Source: Pseudomonas sp. UBA1879
GTDB lineage: Bacteria; Pseudomonadota; Gammaproteobacteria; Pseudomonadales; Pseudomonadaceae
Direction of reading: 5' to 3'
Length of the DNA: 64,000 bases
Assembly: GCF_002338065.1 (NCBI RefSeq)
Contig: NZ_DDHJ01000001.1
Location: forward strand, 62,001-126,000
A program made the translations under genes and the position numbers. The notes beneath the pieces were generated by a model. It did no database searches and was not told the DNA's origin. It saw only the letters and a list, made by a program, of their open reading frames with translations. Of this stretch, positions 18,710-27,573 are shown piece after piece (position 1 is the stretch's first letter; the number at the start of each line of letters is the position of its first letter).

Positions 18710-20179
18710 ATGGTTCCCGTAATCGCCCTGGTGGGTCGACCGAACGTCGGCAAGTCCACCTTGTTCAACCGCCTGACCCGTAGTCGCGACGCCATCGTCG
18801 GCGACTTGTCCGGTCTGACCCGTGATCGCCAGTACGGCGAGGCCAAGTGGCAAGGGCGCACCTACATCGTGATCGACACCGGCGGTATTTCCGGTGATGA
18901 ACACGGCATGGACGAAAAGATGGCCGAGCAGTCGCTGCTGGCCATCGAAGAAGCCGATGTCGTGCTGTTTCTGGTGGACGCCAAGGCAGGTTTTACCGCT
19001 GCCGACCAGATGATTGGCGAACACCTGCGCAAGCGCAACAAGACCTCGTACGTGATCGCCAACAAGGTCGACAACATCGACCCTGACATGGCCCGCGCCG
19101 AGTTCGCGCCGCTGGGTATGGGCGATGCGATCCCGATTGCAGGCGCCCATGGTCGTGGCATCACGCAGATGCTGGACATCGCCCTGCGCGAATTTCCTAA
19201 AGATGCTGACGAAGTCGAAGAAGGCGAAGAGGAAGACGTTGCCGAAGGCGAGGAAGCCAAGCGGATTCCCGGCCCGAGCGAGAAAGACGGGATCAAGATC
19301 GCCATCATTGGCCGTCCGAACGTCGGTAAATCAACGCTGGTCAACCGCATGCTCGGTGAAGACCGGGTCATCGTTTACGATCAGCCCGGTACCACCCGCG
19401 ACAGCATCTACATCCCCTTTGAGCGCAACGACGAGAAGTACACGCTGATCGACACGGCGGGCGTGCGCAAGCGCGGGAAGATCCACGAAGAAGTCGAAAA
19501 ATTCTCCGTGGTGAAAACTCTGCAGGCGATCAAGGACGCCAACGTGGTGATCTTCGTCATGGACGCCCGTGAAGGGGTGGTCGATCACGACCTGAACCTG
19601 CTGGGCTTCGCGCTGGAAGCCGGTCGCGCACTGGTCATCGCTCTGAACAAGTGGGATGGCATGGTGCCCAGCGAGCGCGACTACGTGAAAACCGAGCTGG
19701 AACGCCGGTTGTTCTTCGTCGACTTCGCGGACATCCACTTCATCTCCGCGCTGCACGGCACGGGTGTCGGTAACCTGTACCAGTCGGTGCAGAACTCATT
19801 CAAGTCAGCGGTCACCCGCTGGCCGACCAGCCGTCTGACGCAGATCCTCGAAGACGCTGTCACCGAACACCAGCCGCCGATGGTCAACAGCCGCCGCATC
19901 AAGCTGCGTTACGCTCACTTGGGCGGCGCTAACCCGCCGATCATCGTGATCCACGGCAACCAGGTCGAGCGCGTACCCAAGTCGTATGTGCGTTATCTGG
20001 AAAACACCTACCGCCGAGTGCTCAAGCTGGTCGGTACGCCGATCCGCATCGAGTTCAAGGGCGGCGAAAACCCGTACGAAGGCAACAAAAACACGCTGAC
20101 CGACCGCCAGGTCAACAAGAAGCGTCGCTTGATGTCGCACCACAAGAAAGCCGAGAAAAAGCGCAAAGACAAGCGCTGA
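18710..20179 (+). CDS. der: Ribosome biogenesis GTPase Der (EngA)
   Basis: A 489-residue essential GTPase needed for 50S subunit maturation. It has two tandem G domains, each with a GRPNVGKST P-loop (near residues 8 and 203) and DTAG/DTGG and NKxD motifs, separated by an acidic linker rich in Glu (about 165-190). A C-terminal KH-like domain and a basic tail (KKAEKKRKDKR) follow. The start is ATG 18710 with GGAGAG upstream. Confidence 0.96.
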   Translation: MVPVIALVGRPNVGKSTLFNRLTRSRDAIVGDLSGLTRDRQYGEAKWQGRTYIVIDTGGISGDEHGMDEKMAEQSLLAIEEADVVLFLVDAKAGFTAADQMIGEHLRKRNKTSYVIANKVDNIDPDMARAEFAPLGMGDAIPIAGAHGRGITQMLDIALREFPKDADEVEEGEEEDVAEGEEAKRIPGPSEKDGIKIAIIGRPNVGKSTLVNRMLGEDRVIVYDQPGTTRDSIYIPFERNDEKYTLIDTAGVRKRGKIHEEVEKFSVVKTLQAIKDANVVIFVMDAREGVVDHDLNLLGFALEAGRALVIALNKWDGMVPSERDYVKTELERRLFFVDFADIHFISALHGTGVGNLYQSVQNSFKSAVTRWPTSRLTQILEDAVTEHQPPMVNSRRIKLRYAHLGGANPPIIVIHGNQVERVPKSYVRYLENTYRRVLKLVGTPIRIEFKGGENPYEGNKNTLTDRQVNKKRRLMSHHKKAEKKRKDKR

Positions 20180-20193
20180 CTGTCGTCTGAACC

Positions 20194-20287
20194 CTGTGGG
20201 AGTGAGCGTGCTCACGAAGTCAGGCTACCGGCCGCTGAAAATCTGGCGGATGTATGGCCCTCTTCGCGAGCGTGCTCGCTCCCACAG
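20194..20287. repeat. REP palindrome pair
   Basis: CTGTGGGAGTGAGCGTGCTC at the left is matched by an inverted GAGCGTGCTCGCTCCCACAG at the right, with about 50 bases between. This is a Pseudomonas REP pair (REPIN-like) between der and the aminotransferase gene. Confidence 0.8.
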
Positions 20288-20409
20288 GAATGCGAGCGTT
20301 CACCAGCATCCACTTCGCCAAAAAAAGCGGCTTTTTTTGTTGCGCTGACATGGGCTATTCTGCGGTTTCCCCAGCCATCCTGGAGCCGGGTGTGGAGCAG
20401 GAACACCCT

Positions 20410-21558
20410 ATGATCACCAGCAAATTGCCGAACGTTGGCACCACCATTTTCACCGTGATGTCCCAGCTTGCAGCTGACACCGGGGCGATCAATCTTTCTC
20501 AGGGTTTTCCCGATTTCGATGGGCCAGACGCGCTGCGTGAAGCCCTTTGTCGCCGCACCATGGACGGCTTCAATCAATATGCGCCGATGGCAGGCCTGCC
20601 GGCGTTACGGCAACAGGTTGCAGCCAAGATCGCCCGCTCTTACGGCCGCGACGTCAATGTCGACACCGAGGTGACCATCACACCCGGCGCGACCCATGCC
20701 ATTTTCTGCGCCATTCAGACCGTCGTTCGTGCCGGCGACGAAGTCATCGTGTTCGACCCGAGCTACGACAGCTATGAGCCATCGGTGGAGCTGGCCGGGG
20801 GCCGCTGCGTCCACGTACAGCTCAAGGGGGATGACTTCTCCATCGACTGGGACCAGCTCACCGCAGCGCTTAGCCCCAAGACGCGCATGATCATTATCAA
20901 TACCCCGCACAACCCGAGCGGCGCGCTGATCACCCGCGCTGAACTCGATCAGTTGGCGGCACTCATTCGCGACCGTGATATTTATCTGGTCAGCGACGAG
21001 GTGTACGAACATCTGGTGTTCGACGGCGTGAAGCATGCCAGCGTATTGGCCCACGACGAACTCTATGCGCGGGCGTTCGTGGTCAGTTCCTTCGGCAAGA
21101 CGTATCACGTCACGGGCTGGAAAACCGGCTATCTGGTTGCCCCGCCTGCGTTGACCGCCGAGATGCGCAAGATCCACCAGTTCGTCGGCTTCTGCGGCGT
21201 GACGCCGTTGCAGTGGGCGTTGGCCGATTTCATGGCCGCCTGCCCTGAGCACGTCGAGGAGCTGCCAGCGTTCTATCAGGCCAAGCGAGACTTTTTCTGT
21301 GACCGTCTGGAGGGTTCGCGCTTTACGTTCACCCGTGCCGCCGGAACATATTTTCAATTGGTCGATTATTCGCGCATCCGTCCGGATCTGAACGATGTGG
21401 ACATGTCGCTGTGGATGACCCGTGAGCATGGCGTGGCGAGTATTCCGCCTTCCGTGTTCTATCAGAATCCACCCGAGGGTCAGCGCCTGATTCGTCTGTG
21501 CTTCCCCAAGCGAGAGGAGACGCTACGTCTGGCGGCGGAGAAACTATGCGCGATCTGA
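20410..21558 (+). CDS. Methionine/aromatic-type PLP aminotransferase (YbdL-like)
   Basis: A 382-residue fold-type I, class I/II aminotransferase resembling E. coli YbdL, which prefers methionine and aromatic amino acids with broad keto acids. Visible features are NLSQGFPDFDGP near residue 30, NTPHNPSGAL near 165, and SSFGKTYHVTGWKTGY containing the PLP lysine near 230. The start is ATG 20410, immediately upstream of MITSKLPNVGTT. The 3' end overlaps the omega-amidase gene by 13 bp. Together they suggest glutamine-dependent transamination (e.g. of 4-methylthio-2-oxobutyrate) with hydrolysis of the resulting 2-oxoglutaramate. The substrate is inferred. Confidence 0.85.
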   Translation: MITSKLPNVGTTIFTVMSQLAADTGAINLSQGFPDFDGPDALREALCRRTMDGFNQYAPMAGLPALRQQVAAKIARSYGRDVNVDTEVTITPGATHAIFCAIQTVVRAGDEVIVFDPSYDSYEPSVELAGGRCVHVQLKGDDFSIDWDQLTAALSPKTRMIIINTPHNPSGALITRAELDQLAALIRDRDIYLVSDEVYEHLVFDGVKHASVLAHDELYARAFVVSSFGKTYHVTGWKTGYLVAPPALTAEMRKIHQFVGFCGVTPLQWALADFMAACPEHVEELPAFYQAKRDFFCDRLEGSRFTFTRAAGTYFQLVDYSRIRPDLNDVDMSLWMTREHGVASIPPSVFYQNPPEGQRLIRLCFPKREETLRLAAEKLCAI

Positions 21559-22337
21559 GTTTATTGCCGAACCTCAATCTGGCGCTGGTCCAAACCACGC
21601 TGGTCTGGCACGACTGTCAGGCGAACCTCGCGCACTTCGACGAGTTGCTGACCCAGGCGAAGGGCGCTGATCTGGTGATTCTGCCCGAGATGTTCACCAC
21701 CGGCTTCACGATGGAATCGGAAACGCTGGCTGAACCGGAGGCCGGCATTACTGCGCATTGGCTGCTGGAGCAGGCCAAGCGTCTGGATGCCGTCGTGACT
21801 GGCAGTATCATCGTCCGCGCCGAGGACGGCACGCATCGCAATCGCTTGCTCTGGGCCCGTCCGGACGGCGAGTTGTTGCACTACGACAAGCGCCACCTGT
21901 TCCGCATGGCGGGGGAGCACGAGCACTACAGCCCTGGGGAACGTCAGGTGCAGTTCGAGCTCAAGGGCTGGCGCATTCGCCCGCTGATTTGTTACGACCT
22001 GCGGTTTCCTGTGTGGAGCCGCAGCGCTCAAGACACCGACCTGCTGCTCTACACGGCCAACTGGCCGGGGGCCCGGCGCCAGCACTGGAACAGGTTATTG
22101 CCCGCACGGGCCATCGAGAATTTGTGCTATGTCGCGGCGGTGAATCGTGTAGGCACTGACGGCAAGGGCTTTGCCTACACCGGCGACAGCCAAGTGCTGG
22201 ACTTCCAGGGCGAGAGCCTGCTGAACATTGGCGAGGCCGACGGCGTGTTTCATGTCAGCCTGTCGGCCGAGGGGCTGGCAGCTTACCGCGAGAAATTCCC
22301 GGCGTATCTCGACGCCGATACATTCGAAATACGTTGA
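21546..22337 (+). CDS. Omega-amidase of the nitrilase superfamily (YafV/Nit2-like)
   Basis: A 263-residue carbon-nitrogen hydrolase. The Glu-Lys-Cys triad is intact: LPEMFTTGF (Glu), YDKRHLFRM (Lys) and LICYDLRFPVW (Cys). The YafV/Nit2 group hydrolyses 2-oxoglutaramate or 2-oxosuccinamate, products of glutamine and asparagine transaminases, which fits the overlapping aminotransferase gene. The start is ATG 21546, inside the end of that gene. Confidence 0.87.
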   Translation: MRDLSLLPNLNLALVQTTLVWHDCQANLAHFDELLTQAKGADLVILPEMFTTGFTMESETLAEPEAGITAHWLLEQAKRLDAVVTGSIIVRAEDGTHRNRLLWARPDGELLHYDKRHLFRMAGEHEHYSPGERQVQFELKGWRIRPLICYDLRFPVWSRSAQDTDLLLYTANWPGARRQHWNRLLPARAIENLCYVAAVNRVGTDGKGFAYTGDSQVLDFQGESLLNIGEADGVFHVSLSAEGLAAYREKFPAYLDADTFEIR

Positions 22338-22454
22338 TGCCCCAGTGCCTCTCGCGCACGACCGCGTTCTGTGACCTCGGTCTTGTGCGGGAAAGTGCGC
22401 ACTTCAGTTCTGTATAACGTGGCCGATACAACGTGCACAGAACAGGAGTTCACC

Positions 22455-22859
22455 ATGACCACCATCAATACCAGTGCGCTGAGTGCCTACGCCAACCCCC
22501 TGTCGGTCACGCTCAAAGGCGATCAGTCCACCAAGAGCGATGCAGCCAATGCCAGCGTGAGTCTGCGCGGCAACGTCTACACCGAGCCCGGTCAGAAAGC
22601 GGGCAGCAGCGAGCCACCGATGTCCCCTCGCGAGCAGATGATCAAGCAGCTCCAGGAGCAGATCAAAGAGACCCAAAGGATCCTTCAGCAGCAGCAACAA
22701 CAGCTCTCAAGTGCCGCGAACAGCAAAGCGCCGGAGCAGGAAAAAGCGGCGCAGGTGATGGCTATCCAGCAGCAGATATCTGGAACCATGGCGCAGTTGA
22801 CCGCGCAGCAAGCCGCGTTGCTGGAATTGATGAAGGGCACGGTCAGCACTACGGCCTGA
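22455..22859 (+). CDS. Small Gln-rich coiled-coil hypothetical protein (FlxA-like)
   Basis: A 134-residue protein I recognise only loosely. It has no signal peptide or TM segment. Residues 1-55 are Ser/Thr/Asn-rich and probably disordered. From about residue 60 it is helical, with REQMIKQLQEQIKETQRI then a run of Gln residues and a second helix (MAIQQQISGTMAQLTAQQAAL), giving a coiled-coil pattern like the FlxA family. The start is ATG 22455 with CAGGAG upstream. It is monocistronic with a strong terminator after it. Function unknown. Confidence 0.75.
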   Translation: MTTINTSALSAYANPLSVTLKGDQSTKSDAANASVSLRGNVYTEPGQKAGSSEPPMSPREQMIKQLQEQIKETQRILQQQQQQLSSAANSKAPEQEKAAQVMAIQQQISGTMAQLTAQQAALLELMKGTVSTTA

Positions 22860-22877
22860 TAAAGCACCACAAACGAA

Positions 22878-22912
22878 AAGGCCCTGAGCGCGAGCGTCAG
22901 GGCCTTTTTTTG
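22878..22912. terminator. Strong bidirectional intrinsic terminator
   Basis: AAGGCCCTGA and TCAGGGCCTT form a 10-bp stem around GCGCGAGCG, with a T-run on the plus side and TTTT on the minus side. It separates the small coiled-coil gene from the converging leuA. Confidence 0.92.
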
Positions 22913-22980
22913 TAATCGGAAAACGCTGTGGGAGCGAACTCATCCGCCTCCACAGGATGACCGTTACCGATTCACTGGCA

Positions 22981-24666
22981 TCACGCCGCTTGCGCCGCGC
23001 CTTCCGCCTGGATCAACGCACGGTTCAGCGCGCTGAACAGGGCCTTGAAGCTGGCGGTGGTGATGTTTTCGTCGATGCCCACGCCGTGGACCGCGCGCTC
23101 GCCATTCACCCGCAGTTCGATATAAGCAGCGGCTTTTGCCGTGGTGCCGGCGCCGATGGCGTGCTCGTTGTAGTCCATGATTTCCGCCTTGACCGGCAGA
23201 CCCGCCACCAGCGCTTCCAGCGCGCCGTTACCACGGCCTTTCCAGTGCAGATTGCTTTCGCCATCACCCTTGCCAGTGACTTCGACTTCTACGGCGCTGT
23301 GACCGTTTTCTTCCTGGAGGCGATGGCTGACCAGCGCGTACGGCTTGTTGGCTTGCAGGTATTCAGTTTTGAACAGCGCGTAGATCTGCTGCGCGGTCAT
23401 TTCCAGGCCCAGGCGGTCGGTCTCGCCCTGAACCACCTGGCTGAATTCGATCTGCATGCGACGTGGCAGGGAGATGCCGTATTCCTGTTCCAGCAGGTAC
23501 GTGATGCCGCCTTTGCCGGACTGGCTGTTCACACGAATGACGGCTTCGTAGCTGCGGCCAATGTCCGCCGGGTCGATCGGCAGGTAAGGCACTTCCCACA
23601 GCGCATCGTCTTTCTGCTGAGTGAAGCCCTTGCGAATAGCATCCTGGTGCGAGCCAGAGAACGCGGTGTGTACGAGGTCGCCCACGTACGGGTGGCGGGG
23701 ATGAACCGGGATCTGATTGCACTCTTCGACGACTTTACGCACGCCATCGATGTCGGAAAAGTCCAGCTGCGGGTTCAGACCTTGGGTGTACATGTTGAGG
23801 GCAACGGTCACCAGGTCGACGTTACCGGTACGCTCGCCGTTGCCGAACAGGCACCCTTCGACACGGTCAGCACCCGCCATCAGGCCCAGTTCAGTGGCGG
23901 CCACGCCCGTGCCACGGTCATTGTGGGTGTGCAGGCTGATGATCACGCTGTCACGACGATTGATGTTGCGGCAAAACCATTCGATCTGGTCGGCGTAGAT
24001 GTTCGGAGTGGCGACTTCGACGGTGGCCGGCAGGTTCAGAATCACCTTGTTCTGAGGCGTGGCGTTCCACACTTCGACCACCGCGTCGCAGACTTCCTTG
24101 GCGAAGTCCAGCTCTGTGGCGCTGAAGGTTTCCGGCGAGTATTCGAACTGCCACTGGGTCTCGGGCTGCTGAGCGGCGTATTTGACGAACAGCTTGGCAG
24201 CATTGACCGCGATGGCCTTGATGCCGTCCTTGTCCTGGTTGAACACGATCCGGCGGAACGATGGAGAGGTCGCGTTATACAGGTGCACGATGGCCTTCTT
24301 GGCACCGCGCAGGGATTCGAACGTGCGGGCGATCAGGTCTTCGCGGCCTTGGGTCAGCACTTGAATGGTGGTGTCGTCCGGGATGTGGCCTTCTTCGATC
24401 AGCGTGCGCACGAAGTCGAAATCGGTCTGCGATGCCGCTGGGAACGAGGCTTCGATTTCCTTCACGCCTACTTGCACGAGGGTTTCCCAGAAGCGCAGCT
24501 TTTTGACCGAATCCATGGGCTCGATCAGCGATTGGTTACCGTCGCGCAGGTCAGAGCTGCACCAGATCGGCACCTCGGTGATGGTCTTGGAAGGCCATGT
24601 GCGATCAGGCAAGTCAATGACAGGAAACGCGCGGTACTTCTTCGAGGGATCTTTGAGCATGGTCAT
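22981..24666 (-). CDS. leuA: 2-isopropylmalate synthase LeuA
   Basis: A 561-residue enzyme that condenses acetyl-CoA with 2-ketoisovalerate, the first committed step to leucine. The catalytic TIM barrel has CSSDLRDGNQSL near residue 37 and HTHNDRGTGVA near 245. The C-terminal about 130 residues are the leucine-binding allosteric domain. This is the long beta/gammaproteobacterial form (type 2). The start is ATG 24666 with AAGGA upstream; another Met lies two codons in. A leucine-rich leader peptide precedes it. Confidence 0.96.
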   Translation of the reverse strand: MTMLKDPSKKYRAFPVIDLPDRTWPSKTITEVPIWCSSDLRDGNQSLIEPMDSVKKLRFWETLVQVGVKEIEASFPAASQTDFDFVRTLIEEGHIPDDTTIQVLTQGREDLIARTFESLRGAKKAIVHLYNATSPSFRRIVFNQDKDGIKAIAVNAAKLFVKYAAQQPETQWQFEYSPETFSATELDFAKEVCDAVVEVWNATPQNKVILNLPATVEVATPNIYADQIEWFCRNINRRDSVIISLHTHNDRGTGVAATELGLMAGADRVEGCLFGNGERTGNVDLVTVALNMYTQGLNPQLDFSDIDGVRKVVEECNQIPVHPRHPYVGDLVHTAFSGSHQDAIRKGFTQQKDDALWEVPYLPIDPADIGRSYEAVIRVNSQSGKGGITYLLEQEYGISLPRRMQIEFSQVVQGETDRLGLEMTAQQIYALFKTEYLQANKPYALVSHRLQEENGHSAVEVEVTGKGDGESNLHWKGRGNGALEALVAGLPVKAEIMDYNEHAIGAGTTAKAAAYIELRVNGERAVHGVGIDENITTASFKALFSALNRALIQAEGAAQAA

Positions 24667-24755
24667 GAAAAGTAATCCTTTGTGGACTCAGGGCCGAAAG
24701 AAGGCGGCCAGCCGATTGATAAGAGAAACAGATGACAGGTCGAGGCACCGCGGTT

Positions 24756-24833
24756 TCAGCTTGGCAGTCGTGCACTGACGAGGCTGAGGCAGCGGTGTTG
24801 ACGCAACAGAATGAGGGTTTGAGAGGTTTTCAT
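24756..24833 (-). CDS. Leucine-rich leader peptide upstream of leuA (25 aa)
   Basis: On the minus strand, ATG at 24833-24831 opens a 25-codon frame ending in TGA at 24758-24756. The translation is MKTSQTLILLRQHRCL followed by SLVSARLPS: six Leu plus Ile and Val, including the run Leu-Ile-Leu-Leu. It lies 89 bp before leuA, the place and composition of an amino-acid-responsive leader peptide. A hairpin GGCCG-N8-CGGCC lies between it and leuA, but without a U-tract, so a standard intrinsic attenuator is not obvious. Its promoter candidate ends only 7 bases before the ATG. Confidence 0.7.
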   Translation of the reverse strand: MKTSQTLILLRQHRCLSLVSARLPS

Positions 24834-24840
24834 GTGCCCA

Positions 24841-24869
24841 ACCGTAACCAATGGGGTGAAAGGTGGCAA
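24841..24869 (-). promoter_or_regulatory. Candidate leuA promoter directly before the leader peptide
   Basis: On the minus strand, TTGCCA (24869-24864) and TACGGT (24846-24841) are spaced by exactly 17 bp. The -10 ends 7 bases before the leader ATG, so transcription would start at or next to that codon, giving a leaderless or nearly leaderless mRNA. Read by eye. Confidence 0.45.
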
Positions 24870-24991
24870 GCAGTTGGGAAAAATTGAGAGGGAATCTCAA
24901 AAGCAGCGCTGTGCAGCTATTTTTTGACGGATTGCTACATGCTTTCAAGATTTTATTGCTGGCCCGTTTTGGATCGTGCAACCGGGGTCAA

Positions 24992-25082
24992 CTGTAGGCG
25001 TGAGCTTGCTCGCGATAGCGTGGCGTCAGGCACCGAGTCGCTGCGGCAATGTTGGTATCGCGAGCAAGCTCACTCCTACAGC
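24992..25082. repeat. REP palindrome pair
   Basis: CTGTAGGCGTGAGCTTGCTC and the inverse GAGCAAGCTCACTCCTACAG bracket about 50 bases. It is a Pseudomonas REP pair between leuA's upstream region and the M23 peptidase gene; the rest of the 428-bp gap holds the leuA leader and promoter. Confidence 0.82.
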
Positions 25083-25094
25083 TGAAAGGCGCGT

Positions 25095-25937
25095 CTAGGG
25101 CTGGAACGCGTTAATGAAAATCGCTGGATCGACCCGCGCGTCGTTCAGGCTGACGTTCCAGTGCATGTGCGGTCCGGTGGCGCGGCCTGTCGAGCCGACG
25201 CGGCCCACCACGCCGCCACGGGGCACGGCGTCGCCGACTTTCACGTCGATCTTCGACATGTGACAGAACATGCTGATGAAGCCTTGACCGTGATCGACGA
25301 ACACCGTGTTGCCGTTAAAGAAGTAATTGCCGATGAGGATCACTTTGCCGGCGGCCGGCGACTTGATCGGCGTCCCGGCGGGCACAGCGAAGTCCAGGCC
25401 CGCATGAGGATTGCGCTCTTCGCCATTGAAGAAGCGCCGTACGCCAAATTTGCTCGACAGCGGGCCATCGACCGGTTTGTCCAGCAGCAGATTGCTCGGC
25501 GTCACGGGGCTGAAAGTGCGATAGGCGCGCACCTGCACGTCCAACTCCTGCTCGATGCGTTTCAGGTCATCGGGGTTTGGGTTTACCTGCCGCTGATTCT
25601 TTAGCGTGATGTGCTGTTCCGGGTATTTCTTGCTGCCGACCGTGAATGGCAAGTTGCGACCGCCGCTGCTCACCTGCTGCGAGGTGCCAGGTTTGATGGT
25701 CAGCGGGATGCCGACGATCGCCAGCCAGCGCGCGTCCTGATCCTTGACCACTAGCACCGGTTTGCCCTGCCACGTGGCTTTCGGTGCCTGTGCTGCAAGG
25801 CCCAGGTCCACCACCGCAACGCCGCCCGGGACCGGTTTGTTCAGCAGCCGCGAGAGGTAGCTGTCGGCGTGGGCAGGAAGGGCGAGACACAAAGCAAACG
25901 CAGCGCCTGCCAGGGAACGAGAGATAAAAGGCAGCAT
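25095..25937 (-). CDS. M23 family metallopeptidase, periplasmic
   Basis: A 280-residue secreted peptidoglycan endopeptidase-like protein. A Sec signal peptide (LAGAAFALCLALPAHA) covers about residues 9-24. A beta-rich N-terminal domain follows, then the LytM/M23 domain from about residue 160, with Zn ligands in NPHAGLDFAV (HxxxD) and the HMHW motif near the end, so it is probably catalytic. It lacks LysM repeats. It begins 3 bp after xseA on the same strand, a common Pseudomonas pairing. Confidence 0.9.
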   Translation of the reverse strand: MLPFISRSLAGAAFALCLALPAHADSYLSRLLNKPVPGGVAVVDLGLAAQAPKATWQGKPVLVVKDQDARWLAIVGIPLTIKPGTSQQVSSGGRNLPFTVGSKKYPEQHITLKNQRQVNPNPDDLKRIEQELDVQVRAYRTFSPVTPSNLLLDKPVDGPLSSKFGVRRFFNGEERNPHAGLDFAVPAGTPIKSPAAGKVILIGNYFFNGNTVFVDHGQGFISMFCHMSKIDVKVGDAVPRGGVVGRVGSTGRATGPHMHWNVSLNDARVDPAIFINAFQP

Positions 25938-25940
25938 CGA

Positions 25941-27320
25941 TCAATCCAGAAGAGAAAGGGTGACGGGCGTCAGGTGATTGTCTTCGACCCGGACGTGCAG
26001 TTCGCCCTCGGCCAGTTTCGCAGTGAGGCGTTGTCCGGTATGCGTCTGCTCGGCGGCACGAATCGCTTTGCCGCGCTCGTCGAGTAAGATGCTGTAGCCG
26101 CGCCCAAGGGTGGCCAAAGGGCTGACGACGTTCAGTGTCTGCACCTGACTTTGCAACTGCAAGCGGCGTGTCTTGAGGTTTTCCCGGATCGCTCGGGGCA
26201 GGCGCTCGGCCAGCACGTCGAGACGCTGACGTAAAAACGCCAGGGTGCGGCCGGGGTGTTGCGTAGCCAGTCGGCTCTCCAGATGACTCATGCGCACCTG
26301 GCGCTTGTGCATCTGTTGCTCGAAGGCGCGACGCAGGCGCATGTCCAGATCGTCCAGCCGTTGGGCACGCTGGCGCAGGCGCTCGCCGGGGTGACGCAGG
26401 CGGCGGGAAATGCCGTCCAGCCGCAACTGTTCACGCATCAAGCGATCACGCATGCGCGTGACGAGCCGGCGTTGCAGGTTCTCGACCCGGCGATGCAGGT
26501 CGCTGGAGTCCGGGGCCAACAGCTCGGCGGCGGCCGAAGGCGTCGGGGCGCGCACGTCAGCCACGAAGTCGCTGATCGACACATCGGTTTCATGGCCGAC
26601 GGCACTGACGATGGGCGTTACGCAGGCGTCGATGGCGCGGGCCACGGCCTCCTCGTTGAAGCACCACAAGTCTTCAAGCGAGCCGCCGCCCCGGGCCAGG
26701 ATCAGCGCGTCAAAGCCCCGGGCGTCCGCCAGTTTCAAGGCCCGCACGATCTGATTGATCGCCTCGCGTCCTTGCACAGCCGTGGGGATCAGGGTCAATT
26801 CGACTTGCGGGGCACGACGGCGGAACACGCTGATGATGTCGCGAATCACTGCGCCCGTCGGCGAACTGACGATGCCGATGCGTTGCGGGTGCAAGGGCAG
26901 GGCGACCTTGCGCTCGGCGCTGAACAGACCTTCGGCGTTGAGCTTTTCTTTCAATGCGTCGAAGGCCAGACGCAACGCGCCATCACCAGCAGGCTCGACG
27001 GTATCGAGAATCAACTGATAATCGCCACGGCCTTCGAACAGCGAGACCTTGCCCCGCACCTTGACGGCCAGCCCGTCTTTCAGCGCCTGACGCACCCGTG
27101 CAGCGTTACTGCGAAACAGCGCGCATCGCACCTGAGCGCCGGTGTCCTTGAGGGTGAAATACACATGGCCGGACGCCGGGCGAGACAGGTTGGAAATCTC
27201 CCCCTCGACCCAGATGTTCGAGAACACATCTTCCAGCAGCACGCGGGCGCGGCCGTTGAGTTGGCTGACAGTGAGGACTTCCCGGTCAAGGCCGAGTCTT
27301 GCGAAGGGGTCTTTGATCAT
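25941..27320 (-). CDS. xseA: Exodeoxyribonuclease VII large subunit
   Basis: A 459-residue large subunit of ExoVII, which with XseB degrades single-stranded DNA. The N-terminal OB fold (VWVEGEISNL-like segment, IWVEGEISNLSRPASGHVYF) spans about 20-100. The catalytic domain contains LILARGGGSLEDLWCFNEE and SAVGHETDVSISDFVAD. A long coiled-coil region follows, with an Arg-rich C-terminal half. I chose the Met at 27320 (MIKDPFARLG); a Met three codons upstream is possible. No xseB is in the window, as is usual because it lies elsewhere. Confidence 0.95.
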   Translation of the reverse strand: MIKDPFARLGLDREVLTVSQLNGRARVLLEDVFSNIWVEGEISNLSRPASGHVYFTLKDTGAQVRCALFRSNAARVRQALKDGLAVKVRGKVSLFEGRGDYQLILDTVEPAGDGALRLAFDALKEKLNAEGLFSAERKVALPLHPQRIGIVSSPTGAVIRDIISVFRRRAPQVELTLIPTAVQGREAINQIVRALKLADARGFDALILARGGGSLEDLWCFNEEAVARAIDACVTPIVSAVGHETDVSISDFVADVRAPTPSAAAELLAPDSSDLHRRVENLQRRLVTRMRDRLMREQLRLDGISRRLRHPGERLRQRAQRLDDLDMRLRRAFEQQMHKRQVRMSHLESRLATQHPGRTLAFLRQRLDVLAERLPRAIRENLKTRRLQLQSQVQTLNVVSPLATLGRGYSILLDERGKAIRAAEQTHTGQRLTAKLAEGELHVRVEDNHLTPVTLSLLD

Positions 27321-27401
27321 GGCGGGCATGATAAAGGCAACGAGGCCTGGGTCACCACATTTGATATCAGGCAGTGCGTCCTTTGGGGAAGCACAGTCAC
27401 C

Positions 27402-27490
27402 TGTGGGGGCCGGCTTGCTGGCGAAGGCAGTAGTTCAGTTGCCGATGACCTGTCTGTCTCCAGGTCTTCGCCAGCAAGTCGGCTCCCACA
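27402..27490. repeat. REP palindrome pair
   Basis: TGTGGGGGCCGGCTTGCTGG at the left and the inverse CCAGCAAGTCGGCTCCCACA at the right, about 45 bases apart, between xseA and the TSUP permease gene. Confidence 0.82.
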
Positions 27491-27573
27491 CGAGCGGTGT
27501 TCAAATATCGCCACGGAGTACTCATCAGCATTTCGAGTATGCTGTGCGCCGCGGCTCATCCAAGGAGGACACA

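Noticed and set aside
22957..24675. 572-codon plus-strand open frame across leuA
   Set aside because: Antisense to a well-conserved leuA with family motifs and a proper start; the frame has no domain and is a GC-bias artefact.
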